NCBI GenBank assembly: GCA_903857495.1
Contig: CAIOFF010000056.1
Location: 1 to 64,000, forward strand
Origin: an uncultured Holophagaceae bacterium
GTDB taxonomy: Bacteria > Acidobacteriota > Holophagae > Holophagales > Holophagaceae
Length of the DNA stretch: 64,000 nucleotides
Direction of reading: 5' to 3'
A model generated the notes under the pieces. The model saw only the letters and a list, made by a program, of their open reading frames with translations, ran no database searches and had not been told where the DNA came from. Both the position numbers and the translations under genes were made by a program. This document shows, piece after piece, positions 7,619 to 17,049 of this stretch; position 1 is the stretch's first letter; every line of letters begins with the position of its first letter.

Positions 7619-9967
7619 ATGCCTGCCCAGGATGGCTCAAGCAACCTGCTTTCCTCCGGTGTCCTACCTGTTCATGAAAACGGCATGGAGGGCCTCCAGT
7701 CGCTGCTGCAGCTGGTGCCCTTCGGAATCGTGTTCCAGGATGCGGAGGGGAACATCCTCACTGCCAACCCGGCTGCCGAGAGCGTCCTCGGGCTTTCCTA
7801 CGAGCAGATGGTGGGCCGCAAGAGCATCGACCCAAGGTGGAAGGCTCTCCACGAAGACGGCTCCCCCTTCCCAGGAGAGGACCAGCCGGCCATGACGGCC
7901 CTGCGCTCCGGCCTTCCTGGCGAAGCGATCATGGGGCTGTTCAACCCGAGCAAGGAACGGACAACCTGGATCACCGTCTCCGCCGTTCCCCTTTTCCGTC
8001 CTGGCGAGGACACCCCCTATCAGGTGTTGACCACATTCCTGGACATTACCGAGCGCAGGCGGATCGAGGAAGAGCTGCGTGAGAGTCAGGACCTGTTCCG
8101 GGCCATCTTTGACAGCAACACGATCGGCATTGTCGTCTCGGCCGTGACCGGGCCCACGGATGGCTCCGTCCTGACCAGCAATCGCGCCTTCCAGGAGCTG
8201 GTCGGATATTCGAATGAAGAGCTGGCCTGCAGAAGCTTCAAGGAATACACCCACCCCGACTATATCGAAGCCGAAGAGGCCCTGATTGAGGGGTTGACCA
8301 CGCAAACGCGCGCCTTCTATCAGATCGAAAAACGGTTTGTGCGCAAGGGTGGACAGGTTGTCTGGGGGCGACTGCATGGCATTGCCCTGCGGGACCGGGG
8401 AGGGCGGGTCACCGGCGGCGTGTGCGTGATCGAAGACATCACGGGGCGCAAGCAGGTTGAAGAGGCTCTGGAGATGAGCCGAAGGACCCTGTTCGAGGCG
8501 CAGAGACTCGCCCAGGTCGGTAGCTGGCAGTGGGACCTTCAAACGAACAAGGTTCAGTGGTCGCCTGAGATCTACCGCATCACGGGCCTTGATCCAGAGA
8601 ACTATGGCGGAAGCCCCGATCTATTCCTGGAGATCGTCCATCCTGATGACAAGGACGCCTTCACCCAAGTGATGAATAAGACGCGCAGCCAAGAGGGGAC
8701 GACACCCCTCGAATACCGCGTGGTCCGTCCGGACGGTTCCGTGCGCACGGTGTTCGCCACCGGAACCCTGGTCTTGGATGCGGAGGGCCGGACTACCCAA
8801 TGCATTGGCACGATCCAGGACATCACGGAGCGCAGGCTGGCCGAGGAGGTCAACTTAAGGCTGCAGCAACAGCTCCAGCAAGCCCAGAAGATGGAGAGCC
8901 TTGGGAACTTGTCCGGGGGCATTGCTCACGACATGAACAATGTGCTCGGCGCCATCCTGGGAATCGCCTCGGCCAACCTCCAGATCCAACCCCCAGGAAG
9001 CCCCGCCCACAACTCCTTCGAGACCATTGTCAAGGCCGCCACCCGTGGCGGGGAGATGGTGAGAGGTCTGCTGTCGTTTGCCAGACAGAGTCAGGCTGAA
9101 GAACGAACTCTGGATCTGAATGCCATCCTCAAGGAGGATGCCGACCTCCTGGCACGGACAACGCTGGCCAGGGTGGAGCTGAGACTGGACCTCGAAGCTG
9201 ACCTCCTGCCGATCAGAGGGGATGCCGGTGCCTTGTCCCACGCTTTCATGAACCTCTGCGTCAATGCCGTGGATGCCATGCCCGAGAACGGCACCCTTTC
9301 CATCCGTACCAGGAACATCGGCAGGGAGTGGGCTGAAGTCGTCATTGGGGACACGGGATTGGGAATGTCCAAAGAGGTTCTTGAGAAGGCCATGGATCCC
9401 TTCTTCACCACCAAGGGTGTGGGCAAGGGAACGGGACTGGGCCTCACCATGGTCTACAAGACGGTGAAGGCCCATCGGGGGCTGATCGAGATCCAGAGCC
9501 AGCCTGGTCGAGGAACGCAAGTGACGATGCGGTTTCCGGCCAGCGAGTCCGTGAGGACTGACCATGAAGTTGATGCCGGGGCTCGGGCGGCTGTGCCTGC
9601 GCAAACGCTGCGCATCCTCCTGGTCGATGATGATGAACTCATCAGGAGTTCCACCGGAATGGTCGTTCAGACTCTGGGCCATGCTGTGACTACGAGTTCG
9701 AGTGGTGAGGAGGCACTGGCCCTGGTCGAGGCGGGGCTGCGGCCCGAGGCGGTGATCCTGGACATGAACATGCCGGGAATGGGTGGGGCCGGGACACTGC
9801 CTCGTCTGAGAGAGCTGCTTCCAGGTGTTCCTGTCCTGCTGTCCTCAGGGCGGACGGACCAGGCGGCACTGGACCTGAGCAAGGTCCACCCCTCTGTTCT
9901 CCTGCTCCCGAAGCCATTCAGCATCACTGAGCTGAAGGCGTGCCTTAGGTCGCTTGCAGGAGGCTGA
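7619..9967 (+). CDS. PAS hybrid histidine kinase with C-terminal receiver
   Basis: PAS/PAC repeats, KMESLGNLSGGIAHDMNN, GLGMS, FFTTKGVGKGTGLGL, REC; start at 7619 preferred because of aggagga upstream (the ORF track starts at 7442). Confidence 0.93.
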   Translation: MPAQDGSSNLLSSGVLPVHENGMEGLQSLLQLVPFGIVFQDAEGNILTANPAAESVLGLSYEQMVGRKSIDPRWKALHEDGSPFPGEDQPAMTALRSGLPGEAIMGLFNPSKERTTWITVSAVPLFRPGEDTPYQVLTTFLDITERRRIEEELRESQDLFRAIFDSNTIGIVVSAVTGPTDGSVLTSNRAFQELVGYSNEELACRSFKEYTHPDYIEAEEALIEGLTTQTRAFYQIEKRFVRKGGQVVWGRLHGIALRDRGGRVTGGVCVIEDITGRKQVEEALEMSRRTLFEAQRLAQVGSWQWDLQTNKVQWSPEIYRITGLDPENYGGSPDLFLEIVHPDDKDAFTQVMNKTRSQEGTTPLEYRVVRPDGSVRTVFATGTLVLDAEGRTTQCIGTIQDITERRLAEEVNLRLQQQLQQAQKMESLGNLSGGIAHDMNNVLGAILGIASANLQIQPPGSPAHNSFETIVKAATRGGEMVRGLLSFARQSQAEERTLDLNAILKEDADLLARTTLARVELRLDLEADLLPIRGDAGALSHAFMNLCVNAVDAMPENGTLSIRTRNIGREWAEVVIGDTGLGMSKEVLEKAMDPFFTTKGVGKGTGLGLTMVYKTVKAHRGLIEIQSQPGRGTQVTMRFPASESVRTDHEVDAGARAAVPAQTLRILLVDDDELIRSSTGMVVQTLGHAVTTSSSGEEALALVEAGLRPEAVILDMNMPGMGGAGTLPRLRELLPGVPVLLSSGRTDQAALDLSKVHPSVLLLPKPFSITELKACLRSLAGG

Positions 9968-10097
9968 GGCTGTCTATCTGAAGCAGCGTTCAGCTCGGAC
10001 CTCGTCGGCATGGTCTGGTGATGCCACAAGGTGAACTCGTCGCCTCTGCGATAGGGCGTCGCCCAGGTTGGGACCCGTCGCTCCAGGACCACCGACC

Positions 10098-10123
10098 AAG
10101 CCCCTGCAGGTCAGGGGCTTTTG
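10098..10123 (+). terminator. Rho-independent terminator
   Basis: AAGCCCCTG-CAGGT-CAGGGGCTT followed by TT. Confidence 0.5.
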
Positions 10124-10145
10124 CTTGGGTGCGCTCGAGCTCTCC

Positions 10146-10238
10146 TCAGCCCCTCTTCAACGACCGGTCGATGAGAATCGCGACGATGGCGACCGCGAAG
10201 CAGAGACCGGCGGCGTAGAGCTTCCAGTTGGGGTTCAT
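10146..10238 (-). CDS. Candidate 30-aa single-TM small membrane protein (not in ORF track)
   Basis: MNPNWKLYAAGLCFAVAIVAILIDRSLKRG*; RBS-like aggagcgcgag before ATG; 24 nt downstream of the MFS gene stop, same strand. Confidence 0.5.
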   Translation of the reverse strand: MNPNWKLYAAGLCFAVAIVAILIDRSLKRG

Positions 10239-10262
10239 CTCGCGCTCCTCTGCAGCCTTGAA

Positions 10263-11645
10263 CTATTGCTCTGGGCGTGGTTCTGGGGTCATTCTCCCGC
10301 TCTGCCGCTGCATGTGCCTGGCCAGGAGGGTCAGGGCGACACTGGCGAGCGCGGCGGCGAGCCAGCAGGCGCGCACGCTGGTGAAGTCGTAGGCGGGGAG
10401 GCCGGCGCCACTGAGGCGGCCGCGGCCGATGAGCCAGCCGCTAAGCACGTCCTGGATGCCGGCGCCGATGTAGCTGGCCACGCCCACAAGGCCCAGGGCC
10501 GTGCCCGCGGCGGCCCGGGGCACGGAGTCCACGGCCATCAGGCCGCCCATGAGGCAGACCAGGGAGCCGATGGAGAGGCCGAAGCCCACCATGCTGAGGG
10601 CATCCAGGATCCGCGGGCCGTGGGGTACCAGGAGCATCAGCGCCAGCGAGGCGCAGTTCAGCAGGCCGAAGAGCACGGAGGGCTTCACCCGGTCCCCGTG
10701 GAAGACCACGTCCGAGAGCCAGCCGGAGGCGATGGTGCCGATGACGCCGCACACGGAGCTGATGGCCACCAGGCTGCCCGCCTCCACCAATGTGTAGCCC
10801 TTGGCGTGGTGGAAGTAGAACACGCCCCAGCTGTTCACGGCGTAGCGGGTGACATAGACGGCGGCGCTGGCCGAGGCGATGCACCAGACCAGCGGACTGC
10901 GCAGCACGCGCAGCTGCTCCTGGGTGAGCAGGCCCGAGGGCTTCACCGGAACCGCTTCCACAGCGACCGTGGCGCTCGCCTCCAACGGCTTGTGCCGGAA
11001 GAGCACCCAGATGAGCAGCACGCCGAAGGCCCCGGCGGCGGCGCTGGCGAGGAAGCCCGCCCGCCAGCCCCAGCTGGCCACCACCAGGGAGGTGAGCAGG
11101 AAGGTGATGGCCTCGCCGAGGTTGTGGCTGGCGCTCCAGAGGCCGTAGCAGGTGCCCCGCTGGCGCGGCTCGAACCAGCGGGTGATGCCCACGACGCAGG
11201 CGCTGGCGCCCATGGACTGCAGCCAGCCGTTCAGCCCCCAGAGGGCGGCGAAGCCCGCGAAGACCAGCCAGCCCCCGGCCCAGCCCAGGGCCAGGTTCAC
11301 CAGCGCCGAGCCCACCAGGCCCAGGGCCAGCAGCAGGCGGAGGTTCAGGCGGTCCGCCAGCACCCCATTGGCGAACTTGCCCGCGGCGTAGGCAAAGAAG
11401 AGGGCTGATCCGGCGATGCCGACCTGGGCTTCGGTCAACACGCCGGTGGACACCAGGGGGGCCTTCACCACGGCGAGGCTGAGGCGGCAGACGTAATAGA
11501 ACCCATAGCCGAAGGTGGCTCCCGCCAGCACCGCCCACTGGCGGCCCGTGACCTCGCCCCAGCCGAAACGGCTCACTGCCGCGCTCCGAGCGCAGGAGGA
11601 AAGGGCCACAGGGGCAGGGTGGGGGCGGGAACCAGCATGCCCCAT
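10263..11645 (-). CDS. MFS transporter, organophosphate:phosphate antiporter (GlpT/UhpC)-like
   Basis: TGRQWAVLAGATFGYGFYYVCRLSLAVVKAPLV...FAYAAGKFANGVLADRLNLR; start uncertain (the ORF track starts at 11744). Confidence 0.88.
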   Translation of the reverse strand: MGHAGSRPHPAPVALSSCARSAAVSRFGWGEVTGRQWAVLAGATFGYGFYYVCRLSLAVVKAPLVSTGVLTEAQVGIAGSALFFAYAAGKFANGVLADRLNLRLLLALGLVGSALVNLALGWAGGWLVFAGFAALWGLNGWLQSMGASACVVGITRWFEPRQRGTCYGLWSASHNLGEAITFLLTSLVVASWGWRAGFLASAAAGAFGVLLIWVLFRHKPLEASATVAVEAVPVKPSGLLTQEQLRVLRSPLVWCIASASAAVYVTRYAVNSWGVFYFHHAKGYTLVEAGSLVAISSVCGVIGTIASGWLSDVVFHGDRVKPSVLFGLLNCASLALMLLVPHGPRILDALSMVGFGLSIGSLVCLMGGLMAVDSVPRAAAGTALGLVGVASYIGAGIQDVLSGWLIGRGRLSGAGLPAYDFTSVRACWLAAALASVALTLLARHMQRQSGRMTPEPRPEQ

Positions 11646-11746
11646 CGAACCACGCCCCCTCAGCGGGGGGACAGGGGTTTTCGGGCTCCGGTGCCGGTAG
11701 GCTGGTTGAAGGCCTCCCCACGGTTGTCCCATCCACCGGAGCACTC

Positions 11747-12208
11747 ATGACCCTGCCGACCTGCCTTCCCCTCGCAGCCGTGCTGCTGTTTTCGGGCTGC
11801 GGCTCGGCGCTCGTCGCCCAGGCTCCCAAGGCGGCGCTGGCGGTGACCTCGACCTCGCTGCTCAAGACCAACACCACCTGGAACGGTGCGCCCATCACCT
11901 ATTCCAAGTCCGGCAGCCCTGAGATCCAGTCCGTTATCGTCACTATTCCCGCGGGTTCAGCCACCGCCTGGCACCTCCACCCCGTCAACAACATCGCCTA
12001 TGTGCTCGAAGGAAAGGTGCGCCTCGAGCTGGAGAACGGCACGACGAAAAGCTTCAGCGCCGGAGAGTCCTTCGCGGAAGTGGTGAACACCTGGCACCGC
12101 GGTACCAACCTCGGCGAGGGCCCGCTCCGGATCCTGGTGATCTATCTCGGCGAGATCGGCACGCCCCTCTCCGCCGCCAAGGGTGGCGTGGCTCCCGAGA
12201 AGCATTGA
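11747..12208 (+). CDS. Cupin-domain protein with signal peptide
   Basis: IPAGSATAWHLHPVNNIAYVLEGKVRLELENG...W.RGTN cupin motifs; N-terminal hydrophobic segment. Confidence 0.85.
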   Translation: MTLPTCLPLAAVLLFSGCGSALVAQAPKAALAVTSTSLLKTNTTWNGAPITYSKSGSPEIQSVIVTIPAGSATAWHLHPVNNIAYVLEGKVRLELENGTTKSFSAGESFAEVVNTWHRGTNLGEGPLRILVIYLGEIGTPLSAAKGGVAPEKH

Positions 12209-12260
12209 GCCTGGCCGCGGTCCGGGTCGAAGAAGTCCTCATCCATCCTCGTCGCGGCGC

Positions 12261-12521
12261 CTAGAGCCGCGCCCGCTCAGCCCGGATGAGGTCCCAGAGA
12301 TCCTGCAGGACAAGCCCCGAGGCGACCCGCTCCCGCTCCAGCATGGCTTCGGCCAGATCCTTGGGGTCCGTGTAGGTCACCCCCTGGTATTCCCACACCC
12401 AGAAGTCATTGGCGAGCCGCACTGAGAAGGTGTGCTTGCCAAGCCTGAAGGTGCCGCCGGTGGGCGTGTTCATGGTCAGGACGAGGATCCTGCTTTCGAG
12501 CGAGCCGTGGCCAGAACCCAT
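12261..12521 (-). CDS. Hypothetical protein, paralog of the 14145-14393 product
   Basis: TPTGGTFRLGKHTFSVRLANDFWVWEYQGVTYTDPKDLAEAMLERERV aligns to the second copy. Confidence 0.65.
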   Translation of the reverse strand: MGSGHGSLESRILVLTMNTPTGGTFRLGKHTFSVRLANDFWVWEYQGVTYTDPKDLAEAMLERERVASGLVLQDLWDLIRAERARL

Positions 12522-12558
12522 CAGTGCCTCCTTTGATTGCGCCGATCAATGGGTCTTC

Positions 12559-12786
12559 TCACAAACCCGTTCGGCGGTGGCCACGGGGGCCCCCGCGGTG
12601 CAGGGCGGTCTCGTGGTAGGCCAGCAGAAAATGGTTCTTCAGGCACTTGTTGCAGATGCCGTGGGAGATGAGGGCGTTGGGCCACGCCTTGATGACGAAC
12701 CGCTCGAGGGTCTTCGGCAACCAGACGCTGTTGATGTTGATGGCGTCACACCAGGCGCACTTGATCAAAAAGTCCTTTTTCTTCAT
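12559..12786 (-). CDS. Small putative zinc-binding protein (CxxC ... HGICNKC)
   Basis: MKKKDFLIKCAWCDAININSVWLPKTLERFVIKAWPNALISHGICNKCLKNHF; internal start inside the 12559-13056 ORF. Confidence 0.6.
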   Translation of the reverse strand: MKKKDFLIKCAWCDAININSVWLPKTLERFVIKAWPNALISHGICNKCLKNHFLLAYHETALHRGGPRGHRRTGL

Positions 12787-13013
12787 GACATCCTCCGGGG
12801 CAGGAGGCCCATGTTGCTGGAATGGAATCCAAGCATAGGGGTTCTGACTGGGCCGGCCATCCCGGGTATCGGGTAGTCCGGGTATCGGGAAACAGGTAGG
12901 GCCCGGGGGCCGTGGTACGATGGGCTGGCCTTCCTGCTGCCCGGCGCAGGGAATGAACCTGCTGGCCTCGCCGCCCGTGGCCCGTTGCTCACCATCCTCT
13001 GACTGAAGTGACC

Positions 13014-14087
13014 ATGAGCCGATTCTGGAGTCCCGTCGTTCGCACCTTGACCCCATACGTTCCCGGCGAGCAGCCGAAGCAGGAACGCATCGTCAAGCTC
13101 AACACGAACGAGAACCCCTACGGCCCCTCTCCCCGGGCCCTGGAGGCCATCCAGACCGCATCGGGGGATGCTCTGCGGCTCTACCCGGACCCGAACAGCG
13201 AGGCCCTGAAGCGCGCCCTGGCGACGCAGCTGCGGGTCCGCCCGGACCAGGTCTTCGTCGGCAACGGCTCCGACGAGGTGCTGGCCCACGTGTTCCAGGC
13301 GCTGCTCAAGCAGGAGCGGCCGCTGTGGTTCCCGGACATCACCTACAGCTTCTATCCCGTCTACTGCGGCCTCTACGGCATCGCCTCGCGGACCCGCCCC
13401 CTGGCGGAGGACTTCTCCATGCGCGTGGAGGACTACCTGCCCACGCCGGACGAGTGCGCAGGCGGGATCATCTTCCCCAATCCCAACGCGCCCACGGGCT
13501 GCCCCGTGCCGCTGGCGGGGGTCGCGCGCATCGCCGCCGGAAACCCGGATGCGGTGGTGGTCGTCGATGAGGCCTACGTGGACTTTGGCGGCGAGAGCGC
13601 GGTCGGTCTGGTGGACCGTCACCCGAACCTGCTGGTGGTCCAGACCTTCTCCAAGAGCCGCTCTTTGGCCGGTCTGCGGGTGGGCTTCGCCATCGGCCAC
13701 CCGGAGCTCATCGAGGCGCTGGAGCGGGTGAAGAACAGCTTCAACTCCTACCCGCTGGACCGCCTGGCGCTGGCGGGCGCGGTGGCCTCCGTGCAGGACG
13801 TGGACTACTTCCAGGCCTGCTGCCAGAAGGTGATCGCCACCCGCCAGCGACTGGTCGCGCAGCTGGACGCCCTGGGCTTCGAGGTGCTGCCCTCCGCCGC
13901 CAACTTCATCTTCGCCCGCCACCCTGGCCGGGATGCCGCCGCCCTCGCTGCCGAGCTGCGCCAGCGGGCCATCATCGTCCGGCACTTCCGCCTGCCGAGG
14001 ATTGACCAGCACCTCCGGATCACCGTGGGCACGGATGAGCAGTGCCAGCTCCTGGTCGAGGCGCTGACAGAGATCCTGGACCACTGA
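13014..14087 (+). CDS. hisC: Histidinol-phosphate aminotransferase
   Basis: [63 protein letters not shown] at 13008 also possible. Confidence 0.95.
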   Translation: MSRFWSPVVRTLTPYVPGEQPKQERIVKLNTNENPYGPSPRALEAIQTASGDALRLYPDPNSEALKRALATQLRVRPDQVFVGNGSDEVLAHVFQALLKQERPLWFPDITYSFYPVYCGLYGIASRTRPLAEDFSMRVEDYLPTPDECAGGIIFPNPNAPTGCPVPLAGVARIAAGNPDAVVVVDEAYVDFGGESAVGLVDRHPNLLVVQTFSKSRSLAGLRVGFAIGHPELIEALERVKNSFNSYPLDRLALAGAVASVQDVDYFQACCQKVIATRQRLVAQLDALGFEVLPSAANFIFARHPGRDAAALAAELRQRAIIVRHFRLPRIDQHLRITVGTDEQCQLLVEALTEILDH

Positions 14088-14144
14088 TCCGTCCCGGAGG
14101 CGGGCTTTGTCTGAACCAGGCTGCTCGGCGGCCCTCCCAGGGAG

Positions 14145-14393
14145 CTAGGCCCTCGACTCGAAGCTGTGACGATGATGGGCCTGGGCCTGGTGGCGTCGGG
14201 GCCGGAAGTGGGCGACACGCCTTCGGGTGAGGGTCTCGGCAAGGTCGTGCGGGTCGAAGAAGACCTTGCCGCAGGCCTTCCACTCCCACCAGTCGGGGCC
14301 GTAGCGGACGACGATGAAGCTGCCGCCCAGCCAGAACCCCCCGCCACTCGGGGTGCTCGCCGTCAGTTCCATGATGAGCGCTTCTGAAACCAC
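14145..14393 (-). CDS. Hypothetical protein, paralog of the 12261-12521 product
   Basis: ELTASTPSGGGFWLGGSFIVVRYGPDWWEWKACGKVFFDPHDLAETLTRRRV. Confidence 0.6.
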   Translation of the reverse strand: MVSEALIMELTASTPSGGGFWLGGSFIVVRYGPDWWEWKACGKVFFDPHDLAETLTRRRVAHFRPRRHQAQAHHRHSFESRA

Positions 14394-14620
14394 GCTTCAC
14401 CTCCCAGGGGACGTTCAAGCCAGAGGCGCTGGTGGCAGGCGTGGCGGGCAGGGGCTTTCGCGTACTCGCCTCACCAGGCCAGCCAGGGATCTGGCCTCAG
14501 GTGCCCTCAAGATAGGTCAGAGGCTTCTGGCCGCAAGCCACAATGGACACAAAAGTAATCAATTATTGGTATAAATCATTTGATTTAGGCTCGCCAGGCC
14601 CCCTGGCAGCTCTGCCAGGC

Positions 14621-17032
14621 CTAGGCCAGGCGGGGCTGGATCTCCTGGATGAGCGCCTGGAGGGCGGGCAGCTCGAAGGGTTTTTGCAGGAATCCGGAAG
14701 GGATCTGGTCGCCAAACTGCCAGGTGGCATCCTGCTGGCTGTACCCGCTGATGAGCACCACCCGGACCCCGGGGTTGAGGTCGCGCAGGGCCCGGAAGGT
14801 ATCGGCACCGCTCAGCTCTGGCATGGTGAGATCCAGCAGCACCCAGTCGATCGCTTCGGCATGCTCAAGGTAGAGGGCGAGGGCCTCCGTGCCATCAGCG
14901 GCCAGCAGCGTGCGGAACCCCAGGTAGGCCAGCATGGCGGCGGAGGCATCCCGGACCAGATCATCATCGTCCACGATCAGGACCAGGTCGGAGCCCCGGG
15001 CTTCGTTTCCGGGCGTGCCGGTTGCCGCCAGGGCCTGCCTGGGCTCTGCTGCGGCCGAAGCGGGGCTGCTGCTGACCGGGAAGAGAATCCGGACGTTGGT
15101 GCCCTGGCCGGGATGGCTGTCGATCCTCAGCGCGCCATGGTGGCCCCGGACGATGCCCAGCACCGCGGACATGCCCAGGCCGCGACCGGTGAACTTGGTC
15201 GTGAAGAAGGGATCGAAGAGCCGACTCAGGGTGTCCTGGTCCATGCCGGAGCCGGTGTCATCCACCTCGACGAAGACGTAGCGGCCCGGGGCTGGCTTCT
15301 CATCGAGGCGGCTGCCCGCAAGGTAGGCCTCGTCCGCATCTAGGACGCCTGTGGCGATCGAGACCGTGCCCGGCTGCTGGCCGATGGCCTCGGAGGCGTT
15401 GGTGATGAGGTTCATCACCACCTGCTGGACCTGCCCTGGATCCGCATGGGTGTGCGGCAGGCCTGCGGTCAGGTTGAGGTTCAGGGTGATGGTCCGGGAG
15501 AGTCCCACCCGGAACAGGTGCACGTTCTCCTCGACCACTTCGTTGAGGTCCAGGTCCTTCACGTCGAAGGTGCCCCGGCCCGAGAAGGCCAGCATCTGGC
15601 GCACCAGGTCCGTGGCCCGGCGGTTCGCCTGCAGGCTCCGCTCCAGGAAGGGGCGGGCGGGCGAGTCGCCGCCCTGGGTGTGCAGGGCCAGCTCCAGGTT
15701 CGCCAGCATGGCCATGAGGAGGTTGTTGAAGTCATGGGCGATGCCCCCGGCCATGACGCCCAGGCTCTCCAGCTTCTGGGTGTGGAGGAGCCGCCGCTCG
15801 AGCTCCAGGCGGGTGCTTTCCCACTTCCGGTGTTCGGTGATGTCGAGGCAGGAGCCGATATACCCCACGAAGGCGCCCGTGGAGTCATGGCGGGGGTGGC
15901 CCTCGTCGATGACCCACTGGTACTCCGCATCGTGGCGGCGGAGCCGATACTCCATCCGGAAGGGCTGCCGCGCCTCCCAGGCTGTCAGGTAGGTCCTGGC
16001 GCAGCGCCGCAGATCCTCCGGATGGACGACGGCCCGCAGTCCGGCTGCCCTCAGCTCCTCCAGGCTCAACCCGACGAAGGTGAGGAAGCGGCCATTGAAC
16101 CAGCTGAGGCGCTTGTCCGGCCCCGTGAGCCAGATCATGGCCGGTGAGCTGTTGGCCACGGACTCGAAGAGCGACTGGCTCTCCCGGAGCGCGGCCTTGG
16201 CCTGCTCACGCTCGGTCTCGTCCTCCAGGCAGAGGAGGAACACGGTTCTGCCGGCGGCCTGGATCAGGGCCAGGGAGGCCCGGAAGGCCACCACACGGAT
16301 GACGCCCTGCTGCTCGATGGTGGTGCGGTAGCTGAGCCCGGTCTCCGGCTGGCCCGTCCCCAGGATCCGCCGAGCCGACTGCTGCACAGCGCACTCGCAG
16401 CAGGCCAGTCCCGTGCCGCAGCCTTGGGGCTCCGCCGTGGCCCGGACACAGCCGAGGGCACTGCCGAAGCCCAGGGATTTCAGCAGGGCCTCGGAACGGC
16501 CCGCATAGGCCTCGAAGGCCCGGTTGGTGTCGATGATCTGGAACCCGGGGTCCAGGCGGCACATCATCACCGGGGCATTCTGGTAGATGGCTTCCATCTC
16601 CAGCCGGTTGTGGTTCAGGGCCTCCTGGGTCCGCTGGTGGTCCTGCTTGGTCCCCCACTCGCGCAGGGCCCGGCCCAGGGAGTGGCGCAGGTCCTGGAAG
16701 GACTCCGGGGACTTGACCAGGTAGTCGAGGGCGCCGGCCCTCAGGACATCCACCGCGATCTGCTCGCTGCCGAAGCTGGTCATGACCAGGACGGGGATCG
16801 GCGCCTCCGTGGTCCAGCCCCGGAGCAGGTCCAGGGCCTGACCATCGGGCAGGTTCATGTCCAGCAGTGCCAGGTCCGGCAGACAGACGCGCATCGCCTC
16901 CCGGCAGTCGGCCAGTGTCTCAACGACCTGGACCTGATAGACAGGATCGACGCCTTCCAGAGCCCGCCCGATTGCCTCCGCATGGGCGGGATCGTCCTCG
17001 ACCACGAGGACCCGGATGGGGGTAGCGTCCAT
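14621..17032 (-). CDS. REC-PAS-PAS-histidine kinase-REC hybrid protein
   Basis: N-term IRVLVVEDDPAHAEAI REC, PAS/PAC, LESLGVMAGGIAHDFNN, GSGMDQDTLSRLFDPFFTTKFTGRGLGM, C-term REC; start set at MDATPIRVLVVEDD. Confidence 0.93.
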   Translation of the reverse strand: MDATPIRVLVVEDDPAHAEAIGRALEGVDPVYQVQVVETLADCREAMRVCLPDLALLDMNLPDGQALDLLRGWTTEAPIPVLVMTSFGSEQIAVDVLRAGALDYLVKSPESFQDLRHSLGRALREWGTKQDHQRTQEALNHNRLEMEAIYQNAPVMMCRLDPGFQIIDTNRAFEAYAGRSEALLKSLGFGSALGCVRATAEPQGCGTGLACCECAVQQSARRILGTGQPETGLSYRTTIEQQGVIRVVAFRASLALIQAAGRTVFLLCLEDETEREQAKAALRESQSLFESVANSSPAMIWLTGPDKRLSWFNGRFLTFVGLSLEELRAAGLRAVVHPEDLRRCARTYLTAWEARQPFRMEYRLRRHDAEYQWVIDEGHPRHDSTGAFVGYIGSCLDITEHRKWESTRLELERRLLHTQKLESLGVMAGGIAHDFNNLLMAMLANLELALHTQGGDSPARPFLERSLQANRRATDLVRQMLAFSGRGTFDVKDLDLNEVVEENVHLFRVGLSRTITLNLNLTAGLPHTHADPGQVQQVVMNLITNASEAIGQQPGTVSIATGVLDADEAYLAGSRLDEKPAPGRYVFVEVDDTGSGMDQDTLSRLFDPFFTTKFTGRGLGMSAVLGIVRGHHGALRIDSHPGQGTNVRILFPVSSSPASAAAEPRQALAATGTPGNEARGSDLVLIVDDDDLVRDASAAMLAYLGFRTLLAADGTEALALYLEHAEAIDWVLLDLTMPELSGADTFRALRDLNPGVRVVLISGYSQQDATWQFGDQIPSGFLQKPFELPALQALIQEIQPRLA

Positions 17033-17049
17033 GGGCGGGGCTCTGCTCC

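Noticed and set aside
10030-10095. Possible second tRNA-like 3' fragment (…CCCAGGTTGGGACCCGTCGCTCCAGGACCACC) followed by a terminator
   Set aside because: Superficially mirrors the 7298-7340 fragment but lacks a TTCGA T-loop and proper stem; not supportable without a tRNA search
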